NCBI GenBank assembly: GCA_965248235.1
Contig: CBDFIU010000003.1
Coordinates: forward strand, 1,302,001-1,366,000
DNA: 64,000 nucleotides
Source: UBA6623 sp965248235
Lineage (GTDB): Bacteria; Acidobacteriota; Terriglobia; Bryobacterales; UBA6623
Direction of reading: 5' to 3'
Positions 26,690-35,932 of the stretch are shown here, in pieces. How positions within the stretch are numbered: position 1 is the stretch's first letter; every line of letters starts with the position of its first letter. A program made the translations under genes and the position numbers. Under the pieces are notes generated by a model. That model did not search any database. It was given only the letters and a program-made list of their open reading frames with translations, and was not told the origin of the DNA.

Positions 26690-27754
26690 TTGCGGCATCC
26701 CAACGAGCGAAAAAAGACGGTTCGAGGGCTTTCGGCGGCCCTGTGCCGGGGCCTATGGAGCGGACGTTTCGTTCGCGGCCGGTCATGGGCCGCGCAGCCG
26801 TTAGCTTGCTTGTTGCTTTTACCGGTCGCCGGCCTCGCCGCCGACGCGAAGGTAGGGCTCAAAACGCGAGCCGAAGAAACGCTTCAGATTTCGGAATCCG
26901 GCGTTCGCACCGAAACCATCAAGGTCGACGTTCCGTTGGTGCTGATCAACGTGACGGTCAGCGACCCAATGAGCCGTCTTGTCACCGGGCTCGAAAAAGA
27001 ACATTTCAAACTGCTCGAGGACAAGGTCGAACAGGAAATCACGCAATTCGGCGCCGAGGACGCGCCGCTGTCGCTGGGGATCGTCTTCGATGCCAGCGGG
27101 AGCATGGGCTACAAGATGAGCAAGGCCCGCGAGGCGGTGGCCCAGTTTTTCCGAACCGCTAACCCGGAAGATGAATTTTTTCTTATCCAGTTCAATGACC
27201 GGCCGGAGTTAATGGGCGGCTTCACGCGCAGTTTGGAAGAGATCCAGAATCGCCTGACCTTCACGCAATCGAAAGGGCGTACGGCGTTGCTCGACGCCAT
27301 CTATCTGGCGATCAACCAGATGAAAGAAGCATCGAACACCAAGAAAGCTCTGCTGGTGATCTCCGACGGCGGCGACAACAGCAGCCGCTACACGGGACGA
27401 GAGATCAAGCGGTTGGTGAAGGAAGCCGATGTGCAGATCTATGCCATCGGGATTTTTGAGCCGGTTTCCTCGCGCGGCCGCACCCCGGAGGAGCTATCGG
27501 GACCGAGTCTGCTGACCGAGATCGCCGAACAGACCGGCGGGCGCCAGTTTCCGGTCGAAAACTTAAACGAGTTACCCGACGTGGCCGCCCGCATCGGGAT
27601 CGAGCTCCGCAACCAGTATGTTTTAGGATACGTCCCAAAGAGTCAGAAGAAGGATGGAAAATGGCGACGCGTGCGCGTGACGCTTTCAAAGATTCGCGGC
27701 ATGCCGCCGTTGCGGGCCCACTATCGATTGGGCTATTACGCGCCCAGCCGTTAA
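26690..27754 (+). CDS. VWFA-related Acidobacterial-domain protein 1
   Basis: 354 residues with an N-terminal leader (PLACLLLLPVAGLAAD). The VWA domain has the MIDAS motif DASGSMGYK (around residue 130), then KALLVISDGGDNSS, and ends with the family tail LRNQYVLGYVP...HYRLGYYAPS. This fits the Acidobacteria-expanded VWFA-related family, thought to be exported and of unknown role. The only start ahead of the leader is TTG 26690. A paralogue follows 90 bp downstream, so the pair is a tandem duplication. Confidence 0.85.
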   Translation: MRHPNERKKTVRGLSAALCRGLWSGRFVRGRSWAAQPLACLLLLPVAGLAADAKVGLKTRAEETLQISESGVRTETIKVDVPLVLINVTVSDPMSRLVTGLEKEHFKLLEDKVEQEITQFGAEDAPLSLGIVFDASGSMGYKMSKAREAVAQFFRTANPEDEFFLIQFNDRPELMGGFTRSLEEIQNRLTFTQSKGRTALLDAIYLAINQMKEASNTKKALLVISDGGDNSSRYTGREIKRLVKEADVQIYAIGIFEPVSSRGRTPEELSGPSLLTEIAEQTGGRQFPVENLNELPDVAARIGIELRNQYVLGYVPKSQKKDGKWRRVRVTLSKIRGMPPLRAHYRLGYYAPSR

Positions 27755-27843
27755 GTCGTCCGGTTGGCTGAAATGACTCGCCGCGAAACCCGTTCCAGGC
27801 CGCAACCAAGAAAGAGCCGGCAGTGATCGCAAAGACGCTAGAT

Positions 27844-28803
27844 ATGAGTTTCCGACACGGCTCCTTCCCGACCGGAACCATTGCAGTGCTCTCGCGCTTG
27901 GCCCGCCGCTCTGTTCTCTGCGTTCTCTCGACAGCGCTCGCGGTCGCGCAACCGGCGGGCAAGGAATCCGGCGCCGATCCCGGGCTTACGTTTAAGGCCG
28001 ATACGAAATTGGTTGTGCTGCACACTTCCGTGATCGACAAGGAAGAGCATTTTGTCACCGACCTGCCCCAAGGCGCTTTCAAGGTCTACGAGGAAGACGT
28101 CCTACAGAACCTCAAGATCTTTCGCCGCGAAGACGTTCCCGTCTCGCTCGGGATCTTGGTGGACAACAGCGGCAGCATGCGCGACAAGCGCCGGCAGGTC
28201 AACGCGGCGGCGGTTAACTTCGTCAAAGCCTCTAATCCCAAGGACGAGGTTTTCATCGTCAATTTCAATGACGAGGCCTTTCTCGACAGCGATTTCACGA
28301 GCGATGTCTTACGGCTGCAAGACGCCCTACAGCGAATCGACTCTCGGGGCGGCACGGCACTCTACGACGCCACCGGCATGTCGCTCGATCACCTGAAGGA
28401 TAAGGCAAAGTGGGACAAACAAGTCCTGTTGATCGTCACCGACGGCGAAGACAACGCCAGCATCGTGGAGCTGGAGACACTCGTCCGTCGCTTGCAGGAA
28501 ACCGATACCGTCATCTATGCGGTCGGACTGCTGAGCGCGGAAGACCGCGGGTCCGCCAAACGGGCAACCCGAGCCGTCCGTCACCTCGTACGGGCCACGG
28601 GCGGCAAGGCGTTCTTTCCCAAGAGCGTCGACGAGGTAAACGCGATCACGCAGCAGATCGCCCAAGACATTCGGAACCAATACATCCTGGCTTATTCGCC
28701 CACGCAGGGTGGCGCGGCCGGCTTCCGCAAGGTCAAGGTCGTTCTCTCGGGCAAGCGGACGCGGCGTCTGCGGGTACGTCACCGGCCCGGGTATTACTTC
28801 TAG
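27844..28803 (+). CDS. VWFA-related Acidobacterial-domain protein 2
   Basis: About 319 residues from ATG 27844 (GTG 27823 also possible). Signal peptide ending in AVAQPAG. MIDAS motif is DNSGSMRDK, with KQVLLIVTDGEDNAS and the tail IRNQYILAYSPTQ...RPGYYF. Same architecture as the preceding gene but clearly diverged, so an old duplication. Probably co-transcribed; function unknown. Confidence 0.85.
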   Translation: MSFRHGSFPTGTIAVLSRLARRSVLCVLSTALAVAQPAGKESGADPGLTFKADTKLVVLHTSVIDKEEHFVTDLPQGAFKVYEEDVLQNLKIFRREDVPVSLGILVDNSGSMRDKRRQVNAAAVNFVKASNPKDEVFIVNFNDEAFLDSDFTSDVLRLQDALQRIDSRGGTALYDATGMSLDHLKDKAKWDKQVLLIVTDGEDNASIVELETLVRRLQETDTVIYAVGLLSAEDRGSAKRATRAVRHLVRATGGKAFFPKSVDEVNAITQQIAQDIRNQYILAYSPTQGGAAGFRKVKVVLSGKRTRRLRVRHRPGYYF

Positions 28804-29121
28804 TCGGCTTCCAAAGCCGCTATCGGCCCTACCAGGGCGGGCCTATTCCATCCACGCCGGTGAACTGTCGCGTTTTAGGTGGTGCGCGGGCAACTGTTTA
28901 CAACCGTCGATCGTCACTTTTCCTCTCGCTCCGCGATGGAATGAGTAGTGTCTTCGGTCGCGGGCCGCTATCGTGAGACTGCCGGAAGCCGCCGTTGCCT
29001 TAGACCAAGAAAATGTTCGAATCCGCGTGGTCCGCGGTGGTGCGATCATGCTGGTGGGAGAGGGCCTGGTGTATACTGTGAGCCCGCCAAGCTAAGACGT
29101 CAATCCTCGGTAGACAGGGAC
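28804..29121. promoter_or_regulatory. Intergenic upstream of the GH29-like gene
   Basis: 318 bp without a convincing gene. TATACT (29072-29077) is a good -10 candidate about 45 bp before the ATG at 29122; the matching -35 is weak. Confidence 0.3.
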
Positions 29122-30183
29122 ATGGGAAACCTCAAACTAAGCCGTAGAGCCTTCATGGCTCGGACCGCGGGAGCGGCCCTCACGCTCTCAGCCGCGGCTC
29201 CGGCAAGTAGCGGCGCGAGTCCCCCACAGGCGAAACGTCAGGGGCCCGGCGCGCAGCGGCTGAGTTTGCCCAAACTCAAGGCCTGGGAAGATCTCGGGTA
29301 TGGGATGTTCGTTTGCTTTGGGATGGAGACCTATGTTCGCGCGACGGCGCAATTGGAAGTGGCTCCCGCGAACACCTACAACCCAGGCGTGCTGGACGTT
29401 GACCAATGGGTGCAAATCGCCCGCGACGCCGGCATGCGCTACGCCGTCCTCACCGCGAAGCATGTGTCGGGGCACTGCCTGTGGCCGAGCCGGTACACGA
29501 AACACACTGTCGCCAACAGCGGCAACAAGACCGACGTGGTCGAAGCCTTCGTCAAAGCATGCGACAAGCGAGGAGTCCTTCCCGGTATCCACTATATGTC
29601 CTTGGACGGCCGTCATCGCTTCGGCGGCTCTCGCGCGAGCAAGACCCCTCTGCACAGGGCCTATACGACGTCGTTCTACCAGGACTTCCAGACGGTGCAA
29701 GTCACCGAGTTGCTGACCGCCTACGGCGACATCGCGGAAATGTGGATTAACATTCCTCGTGTGTTGGGGCGAGGCTACCGCACGTTCTTGTATCGCCATA
29801 TCGCGGAACTGCAACCCGAGTGCGTGGTTGTGATGCACAACGAACTCGGCGACGGGAAAGTATTCCGCGTGAATTACACTTGGCCGTCCGATGTGGTCAC
29901 CATGACCAGATCCTTGCCGCCGCCGGCCGGGCACGAGAAATGGCGAGAGATCGAAGGGAAGACGTATTACATGCCGGGCGAAGTGGTGGATACGCTGGGT
30001 AAGGAATGGTTTTACGTGCAGGGCGATCGCCCGCGTCCCAGCGATGAATTGAAGCAGATGTACGTTGAAACAAGAAAGCGGGGGGCCAACCTGCTCTTGG
30101 CGGTGCAACCCGACAGACAAGGCCTCATTCCCGATGATCGCCGGGATGCTCTGATACGGCTGCGGAAAGACGCGGGCATCTGA
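29122..30183 (+). CDS. GH29 alpha-L-fucosidase-like protein, Tat-exported
   Basis: 353 residues with a Tat leader (LSRRAFMARTAGAALTLSAAA). The GH29 barrel is recognised from GYGMFVCFGMETYV, DAGMRYAVLTAKHVSGHCLWPS and LPGIHYMSLDGRHRFG. In active enzymes the nucleophile Asp lies in a W-x-D segment after strand four; here the segment reads GDIAEMWINIPRVLG, with Asn. The protein may be inactive or changed in chemistry, or my alignment may be off. It would act in the periplasm on fucosylated glycans. The ATG at 29122 follows AGGGAC. Confidence 0.75.
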   Translation: MGNLKLSRRAFMARTAGAALTLSAAAPASSGASPPQAKRQGPGAQRLSLPKLKAWEDLGYGMFVCFGMETYVRATAQLEVAPANTYNPGVLDVDQWVQIARDAGMRYAVLTAKHVSGHCLWPSRYTKHTVANSGNKTDVVEAFVKACDKRGVLPGIHYMSLDGRHRFGGSRASKTPLHRAYTTSFYQDFQTVQVTELLTAYGDIAEMWINIPRVLGRGYRTFLYRHIAELQPECVVVMHNELGDGKVFRVNYTWPSDVVTMTRSLPPPAGHEKWREIEGKTYYMPGEVVDTLGKEWFYVQGDRPRPSDELKQMYVETRKRGANLLLAVQPDRQGLIPDDRRDALIRLRKDAGI

Positions 30184-30219
30184 CTGACAAACCATTCCCG
30201 ACAGGAAGCGCCACCAAGT

Positions 30220-30732
30220 ATGAGTGAAGACCCGCACACAGCAGAGTTGACCACGCGAAGAGCCTTCTATGTTTCCTGGATCTATGGGCTTTGGGCACTT
30301 ATCTCGGGCGCCGCGGGGCTGCTTTCCGGATTCTATCTGTTGATTCCCTCCAAGCGGCGCGGGTCTCGGGATCTCGTGGAGGCGGGCCGGATCGCGGATT
30401 TGCCGACCGACGAGCCCGTGGAAGTAAGCTTCGTCCGCAGTCGCGTGGACGGTTGGAGAGTCACGAAAGAGAAATCGATCGCCTGGGTGGTCAAGAAGTC
30501 GGAAACCGACGTCGTTGCCTTCTCTCCGTACTGCACTCATCTGGCGTGCGCGTACCATTGGGAAGAGGCCAGTCGAGTTTTCCTGTGTCCCTGTCACACC
30601 ACGACCTTTTCTCCGGATGGAGCGGTGATCGCCGGGCCCGCCCCTCGCCCGCTGGACCGCTACACAGTTAAATTACAAGACGGCAACTTGCTGCTGGGAC
30701 CTGTCGAGCAGTCTGGAGCCGGTGAGGGATGA
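30220..30732 (+). CDS. qcrA: Rieske iron-sulfur protein of a bc complex
   Basis: 170 residues. One N-terminal transmembrane anchor (FYVSWIYGLWALISGAAGLLSG), then a Rieske domain with both ligand boxes, CTHLACAYHW and CPCHTTTF. It passes electrons from quinol to cytochrome c in complex III. The stop overlaps the cytochrome b start by four bases (ATGA), so the two are coupled. Intact. Confidence 0.9.
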   Translation: MSEDPHTAELTTRRAFYVSWIYGLWALISGAAGLLSGFYLLIPSKRRGSRDLVEAGRIADLPTDEPVEVSFVRSRVDGWRVTKEKSIAWVVKKSETDVVAFSPYCTHLACAYHWEEASRVFLCPCHTTTFSPDGAVIAGPAPRPLDRYTVKLQDGNLLLGPVEQSGAGEG

Positions 30733-32474
30733 GTTCCCTCGCGAAACGGGTGGTCGAGTGGACCGACGACCGCACCGGCTTAGCCACGTTCATCGAGAAA
30801 TTCTTGTACGAGGACATCCCCGCTTCCAGCGGATGGCAACAAGTCTTTGGAAGCATGGCGTTATTCCTGTTTTTGCTGCAAGCTTTGACCGGGCTTCTTC
30901 TGGCGGTGAATTACGCGCCCACACCGGGCGAGGCCTACCACAGTGTCAACTACATCGTGACGGAGCTGACGGGGGGCTCCATTATTCGGGGCTTGCATCA
31001 CTGGGGCTCGAGCGTCTTGATCATCGTGGTTGTGCTGCACATGATCCAGGTGGCGATCTGGGGAGCCTACAAGAAGCCTCGGGAAGCTACCTGGCTGGCG
31101 GGAGTGCTCCTGCTGCTTTTGGTGCTTGCTTTTGGTTTGACGGGATATCTGCTTCCTTGGAACAACCGTGCCTACTGGGGCACGGTGGTAACGACCCAAA
31201 TCATCGGCAATACTCCTTTCATCGGCGAATACTTGTTGCGGCTGGTCGGAACCGAGGGCGGCGCCGTGGGAGTCATTACGTTCGCCCGATTCTTCGGGAT
31301 GCACGTCATGCTGCTGCCCGCGGTTACGGCGGGGTTCATTATTCTGCACGTGTATCTTGTTCGGCGGCACGGCGCGGCTCCGGCGCCTCAAGAAACAAGT
31401 TCGAAGAAGAACTTTTATCCCCAACAGGTCTTTAGGGATACGGTCGCCGTGTTCGTTTCCTTTGTGATTCTGGCGGGGATGGCGGTATTCGCGGAGGCCC
31501 CCCTGGGCGAACTCGCCGACCCCACGGATACGTCCCATATACCGAGACCGGAGTGGTACTTCTTGTTTCTGTTTCAACTGCTGAAGTACTTCGACGGCTC
31601 GGTCGAGGTGGTCGCCACTCACCTATTGCCCGGCCTTGCGCTCGCGGCGCTCGCGGCCGTGCCCTTTGTCGACCGCGGTATCGCGAAGAGGGTTCGAGAG
31701 CGTACCGTGGCGATCGGCGTCGTCGGTTTGGGCGTGGTCGGGTGGGCGGGCCTGACCGCTGTCGCGGTCGCCACGGCGCCCGCTCCGGCCGTTGCCGTTG
31801 CCGAAGGCGGGTCGACCGGCGAGGGGGACTTCGGGCTTTCCCTGTCAACAGGTGAGTGGGGACCCGAGGATGAGCCAGCAGGCCAGGCCGAGAGCCGAGA
31901 TCGTTGGAAAGATCTGCCGGCCGGCGAGCTTGCGTTGATCGGGTATCTTCGCCAGGACGTTTGTTTGACCTGCCACACGGTCGGCGAGGATCCATCGAAG
32001 CAAGGGCCGGATCTGGCGTGGAGCGTGGTTACGAAATCACCGGACTGGATCACGGACCACTTTAAGGACCCGTTGGCTGTGCCACATGACGTCGCGATTC
32101 CCTTGCCGTCCGCTCGCCCCGGCGAGGGCCAATTGCGGGCGCTTGCCGCCTACCTGACCCAATTGACGCCCGAGACGGCCGACGTACTGCGGAACGCTCC
32201 TAACTTCGCGGCGGAAGCAGCCACACTCTACGAAGAGCACGGCTGCGGTAACTGCCACCGCGTCAACGGCGTCGGGATGAAGGTCGGCCCCGCCCTCAAT
32301 GGGCTTGGCCGACGCCGGTCGATCACCTGGATCACGGAAAAGATTCGTAATCCGCGGACCTTTGCGCCGGAGAGCTTAATGCCCGCCATCGACATTCCCC
32401 AAGCGAAGTTGGAGGTGCTGAGCGATTACTTGGCCGCGCTTCCGGCCGAGTCGGCCGAAGCCGCGGAGCAGTAG
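30729..32474 (+). CDS. Cytochrome b fused to a diheme cytochrome c
   Basis: 581 residues. Cytochrome b core with paired haem histidines (GLHHWGSS, VVLHMIQV; FFGMHVMLLP, IILHVYLVRRHG), the second part with RPEWYFLFLFQLLKY (quinol-oxidation PEWY), then a low-complexity linker and a soluble tail with two c-type haem sites, CLTCH near residue 415 and CGNCH near residue 500. It replaces separate cytochrome b and c1 genes, so the complex would be Rieske plus this fusion. ccmE lies 180 bp downstream, consistent with c-haem attachment. Confidence 0.9.
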   Translation: MSSLAKRVVEWTDDRTGLATFIEKFLYEDIPASSGWQQVFGSMALFLFLLQALTGLLLAVNYAPTPGEAYHSVNYIVTELTGGSIIRGLHHWGSSVLIIVVVLHMIQVAIWGAYKKPREATWLAGVLLLLLVLAFGLTGYLLPWNNRAYWGTVVTTQIIGNTPFIGEYLLRLVGTEGGAVGVITFARFFGMHVMLLPAVTAGFIILHVYLVRRHGAAPAPQETSSKKNFYPQQVFRDTVAVFVSFVILAGMAVFAEAPLGELADPTDTSHIPRPEWYFLFLFQLLKYFDGSVEVVATHLLPGLALAALAAVPFVDRGIAKRVRERTVAIGVVGLGVVGWAGLTAVAVATAPAPAVAVAEGGSTGEGDFGLSLSTGEWGPEDEPAGQAESRDRWKDLPAGELALIGYLRQDVCLTCHTVGEDPSKQGPDLAWSVVTKSPDWITDHFKDPLAVPHDVAIPLPSARPGEGQLRALAAYLTQLTPETADVLRNAPNFAAEAATLYEEHGCGNCHRVNGVGMKVGPALNGLGRRRSITWITEKIRNPRTFAPESLMPAIDIPQAKLEVLSDYLAALPAESAEAAEQ

Positions 32475-32653
32475 CGGCAGGCGGGTCGGCGGCGGGACAG
32501 GCTTGCAAATCGATCGCCGCGGCTTCGGTGGGGTAGGGGCGTTTGGCGGTTGAGGTGCAATATGTATTCGGCAATCGGGCGGTTCCTGGAAAATCCGCCG
32601 CGACAAGTCGAAGAGATATACTGTAGGCAGGCTGTTCGAGAGCTGGAGGCGAT

Positions 32654-33094
32654 ATGAATACGCAACTCAAATTTGGTCTGATCACCGTGGTTATCGTCGG
32701 AACGCTGGCCTGGCTCGCTGCTTCCGGCATCAACGAAACCGCCACCTACTACGTCACGATCGAAGAACTGAACGCCATGGACAACGCCGTGGAAAAGCGT
32801 CTTCGCGTAGGCGGCGACGTGGAACCCAATTCGATCGTTCGCTCGGGCGAAAAAGTCAATTTCATCATTGAGCAGGAAGACATGAAGCTGTCGGTGGTTT
32901 ACGTCGGTCGCGACCCGCTCCCCGACACCTTCCGCGACCGCGCCCAAGCTCTTTGCGACGGCCGCTTACGCTCGGACGGCGTCTTCGAAGCGAAAAAGAT
33001 CCAGGCCAAATGCGCGTCGAAGTACGAAGCCGATCCCGGCAAAGACGCCCAGCCGGTCTACACCACCGAACCGAGTAACAAGGCCTCACTCTAA
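32654..33094 (+). CDS. ccmE: Cytochrome c maturation protein CcmE, cysteine variant
   Basis: 146 residues: one N-terminal membrane anchor, then an OB-fold typical of the haem chaperone (YYVTIEELNAM, RLRVGGDVEPNSI, VVYVGRDPLPDTFRDRAQAL, GVFEAKKIQAKCASKYEA). The usual haem-binding histidine (HxxxY) is replaced by cysteine: Cys120-A-S-K-Tyr124. Cys variants of CcmE are known in some archaea and sulfate reducers. Other ccm genes are not in the window. It should deliver haem to the cytochrome c domains made upstream. Confidence 0.88.
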   Translation: MNTQLKFGLITVVIVGTLAWLAASGINETATYYVTIEELNAMDNAVEKRLRVGGDVEPNSIVRSGEKVNFIIEQEDMKLSVVYVGRDPLPDTFRDRAQALCDGRLRSDGVFEAKKIQAKCASKYEADPGKDAQPVYTTEPSNKASL

Positions 33095-33144
33095 CTCCGG
33101 CCCGCACGCCCCGTTGTTCCCAGAGGCTTGCTATCCTCAGCCGT

Positions 33145-33609
33145 ATGGGCCGCTTACTTCTGCTTTTCCTCGTCGTCCCGATCTTGGAATTGGCCTTGCT
33201 GATCGAAGTCGGCCGTCATATCGGCACGCTTCCCACCCTGGCCTTGATCTTCGCCACTGCTTTGCTCGGTTCGTATCTCGCGAGGCAGCAGGGTCTGAGT
33301 GTTCTTCGCAACATGCAGGCCGAGATGGCGCAAGGTCGGCTGCCCGCCGGCTCGATCATCGACGGTGTGTTGATCTTGCTGGCCGGAGCGGTTCTGGTCA
33401 CCCCGGGCATTCTCACCGACGCCTTTGGGTTCTTGATCCTAATCCCCGCGACAAGGGGGTGGATCAAAGCCTTTCTGTGGAAGCGCATGGAAAAGGCCGT
33501 CCGGCAAGGCACCGCGCGGGTCCACGTCCACTTCGATGAAGGCGAGGGGCCTTACCCGCCGTCTTCGGACCCCGAAGATCAGCTGCCACCCCGGCGACTT
33601 CCCGGATAG
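33145..33609 (+). CDS. fxsA: FxsA-family membrane protein
   Basis: 154 residues with three hydrophobic segments and the family pattern PILELALLIEVGRHIG, ATALLGSYLARQQGL and DGVLILLAGAVLVTPGILTDAFGFLILIP. E. coli FxsA suppresses phage T7 exclusion by F plasmid; its cellular role is unclear. The last 30 residues are charged and proline-rich. Same strand as ccmE and kdsB with short gaps. Confidence 0.85.
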   Translation: MGRLLLLFLVVPILELALLIEVGRHIGTLPTLALIFATALLGSYLARQQGLSVLRNMQAEMAQGRLPAGSIIDGVLILLAGAVLVTPGILTDAFGFLILIPATRGWIKAFLWKRMEKAVRQGTARVHVHFDEGEGPYPPSSDPEDQLPPRRLPG

Positions 33610-33700
33610 TGCATCGCATCCTTTGCCTACCTTGGCCTACCTTGGCCCGTTGCGAAGCGGTTTTCGACGGCCAAGATGCTATGCTCTGCTAACGGCAGCT

Positions 33701-34444
33701 ATGCAAGTCGTCGGCGTCATCCCCGCTCGCTATCATTCTTCCCGGCTCGACGGTAAGGCCTTGGCCGATATCGCGGGCTGTCCGATGATCCAGCATGTCT
33801 GGAACCGCTGCCGAGAGGCCCGGTCGCTCGATCGCATCATTCTCGCCACCGACGACAAGCGGATCGAAACCGCCGCCCGAACCTTCGGCGCGGAAGTCGT
33901 CATGACCGACCCCGCTCACGCCTCCGGTACCGATCGCGTCGCCGAGGCGGTTCGAGAAATCGATTGCGGCGTCGTCGTGAACATTCAGGGCGACGAACCC
34001 ATGCTGGATCCGCTCATGATCGACGAAGTCGTCGCGCCCTTTGCGAGCGAACCGGACACCCGATTCGTCACTTTAGGACAGGGAATCGAGGAGGAAACCG
34101 AGCTTGACGACCCGAATGTCGTCAAGGTCGTTCGAGATCCACGCGGCAATGCCCTCTACTTTTCCCGCTCCCCTATTCCTTATTCGAGACGCGGCCCGGG
34201 GGCGACCGGCGTTGCTCCCCTCAAGCATATCGGCCTCTACGCGTACACGAAGGAATGCCTGGAGCGCTTTGCCGCCCTCGACCCCACGCCGCTTGAGAAA
34301 ACCGAGCGGCTCGAACAACTCCGAGCCCTCGAACACGGTATCCCGATTCGCGTCGTTGTGACAAAGTTCCGACACCGCGGCATCGGTGTGGATACCCCCG
34401 AGGATCTCGAGTCGGCGCGGCGACTCGTGAAACAGGACTGTTAA
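33701..34444 (+). CDS. kdsB: 3-deoxy-manno-octulosonate cytidylyltransferase
   Basis: 247 residues. Activates Kdo with CTP to CMP-Kdo. Motifs: VIPARYHSSRLDGKAL, VVNIQGDEPMLDP, LYFSRSPIPYSR, HIGLYAYTKECLERF and the C-terminal GIGVDTPEDLESARR. The longer upstream frame is ignored because ATG 33701 begins exactly at the conserved VVGVIPARY. Completes two steps of the Kdo pathway with kdsA. Confidence 0.95.
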   Translation: MQVVGVIPARYHSSRLDGKALADIAGCPMIQHVWNRCREARSLDRIILATDDKRIETAARTFGAEVVMTDPAHASGTDRVAEAVREIDCGVVVNIQGDEPMLDPLMIDEVVAPFASEPDTRFVTLGQGIEEETELDDPNVVKVVRDPRGNALYFSRSPIPYSRRGPGATGVAPLKHIGLYAYTKECLERFAALDPTPLEKTERLEQLRALEHGIPIRVVVTKFRHRGIGVDTPEDLESARRLVKQDC

Positions 34445-34678
34445 GAAGAAGGCCGCGCGACGACGCCCGAGAGACGTCGCCCGGCGGGAGACTCAGGCGA
34501 CGTGAATTCCACAATCGTCGCGCCGCGGCGCCAAGCATGTCTTCCCACTCATGCCGGCCGGGCCACACGATTTCCGCATACCTGCTCGGGGCCGGCTCCA
34601 CCAAAACGTTGAGCTGCCGCCGGTTGTATCCCCCGCCTACGCTAGAATTCTCACTAGGGGTTCCGCCGGCGTTCTCTG

Positions 34679-35776
34679 ATGCGATGGCTTTCGATTTTGC
34701 TGTTTGGGGTGAAGCTGAGCCTTCTGCTCGCGGGGTTGTGCGCCGGCTCGCGGGCACAGACGCCTCCCGGCTTGCTGGGCCTGGCCCCCGAGGAAGCTCC
34801 CGTGCCCACGCCCCGAGATTGGGAAAAACTAGGCGTATCGAATTACGAACTACGCATTCTCGAGCGATTCCACCGAGACCGCGACGGCATCGAGGGATAC
34901 CACATTGCTTACGAGAGCCTCGATCTGAGCATGGCGGGCATGCTCATTCAACCCCATATCGAGCTACCCGACGAGGAAGAGGTCGCGGCGGCCGCGGCGG
35001 CCGGCGTCGAGATAGAGGAGATCAAGTACCCCATGGTCCTACTCAGTCACGGATCTCCGTACGGGCTGACGCAGGCTTACCGCGAGATCGCCATTGAATT
35101 CGCTCGCCGGGGTTACATTGTCTTAGCGCCCAGCTATCGCGGCCGGGGGGGCAGGGAAGGCCGCTCCCAGGGCTTACCGCAACTCGCCCGCGGGGAAGTC
35201 CTCGACCTGCTCCAACTAGTCCAAATCGGTCGCCAAATCGAATACGTCGACACGCTGCGCATGGCGATTCTCGGCTTCGACGACGGCGCCTCGACCGCCC
35301 TGCTTGGTATTGAGCGATCCAATGTCTTTCGCGTAGCCATCCTTATCTCGGCAAGTCCGTTTTCCGGGATGGTCGAGTACGGATACGCCGGCTTGAAGGT
35401 ACTGCGCAGCCGCTCCGACGAGATTTTCGGTCGGCAACTGTCCCAGAACGAGCTGATGCGCGAGCTCTATTACCGCGATGCTTTCCGGAATGCCCACAAG
35501 ATCACAACTCCGATGTTGTTGATGACAACCGGATCCGACCCCGGGCGCCGCGACCTGCTCTACTTCGCCGCCAACCTCAAGCGACTCGGTGTCGAGTACC
35601 GCCTGCTCGAATACCCCTCCATGGCTCCCGGCTTCCTAACCGCCGCCGGCAGCGGCGAACATTCCTCTCATTGGCACGGCGTCCGAGACTCCGCCTGGGC
35701 CGAAGTTTTCAACCTAATCGACGAACACCTAGCTCTGCCCGAGGAAGAAGACGCCGAAGCACAAGATCTCGAGTAG
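34679..35776 (+). CDS. Secreted alpha/beta hydrolase with atypical nucleophile elbow
   Basis: 365 residues with a signal peptide (LSLLLAGLCAGSRAQ). The fold resembles prolyl-oligopeptidase or dienelactone-hydrolase-type proteins: YPMVLLSHGSPYGL (oxyanion region), FARRGYIVLAPSYRGRGGREG, the elbow ILGFDDGAS, PMLLMTTGSDPGRR (acid) and EHSSHWHG (candidate His). The elbow is G-F-D-D-G instead of G-x-S-x-G, so the usual serine is Asp, as in haloalkane dehalogenases and epoxide hydrolases, or the enzyme is inactive. Function unassigned. Confidence 0.65.
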   Translation: MRWLSILLFGVKLSLLLAGLCAGSRAQTPPGLLGLAPEEAPVPTPRDWEKLGVSNYELRILERFHRDRDGIEGYHIAYESLDLSMAGMLIQPHIELPDEEEVAAAAAAGVEIEEIKYPMVLLSHGSPYGLTQAYREIAIEFARRGYIVLAPSYRGRGGREGRSQGLPQLARGEVLDLLQLVQIGRQIEYVDTLRMAILGFDDGASTALLGIERSNVFRVAILISASPFSGMVEYGYAGLKVLRSRSDEIFGRQLSQNELMRELYYRDAFRNAHKITTPMLLMTTGSDPGRRDLLYFAANLKRLGVEYRLLEYPSMAPGFLTAAGSGEHSSHWHGVRDSAWAEVFNLIDEHLALPEEEDAEAQDLE

Positions 35777-35895
35777 GCCCACGCCGGCCCGCGGCTTGTC
35801 TCGTAATGTGTTGTCATAGCAGGCGTTAGGTTCGTCTTGGCTTCGTTTCGCGGTTTCCGACTTTCGGGTTCGCGGGCGGGCGGATGAACGGGGGG

Positions 35896-35932
35896 ATTTG
35901 CCTCGTCAGGCGATGAGAAATGAGGGCTGGTT
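35896..35932 (+). repeat. Dispersed GAGAAA-type repeat, copy b
   Basis: Plus-orientation copy (TTTGCCTCGTCAGGCGATGA, then GAAATGAGGGCTGG) downstream of the hydrolase. The most diverged of the five copies. Confidence 0.5.

Noticed and set aside
34445..34678. A 34-codon minus-strand frame (VGRHAWRRGATIVEFTSP...) between kdsB and the hydrolase
   Set aside because: It reads plausibly but has no ribosome-binding site or recognised relative, and a stop precedes it directly.
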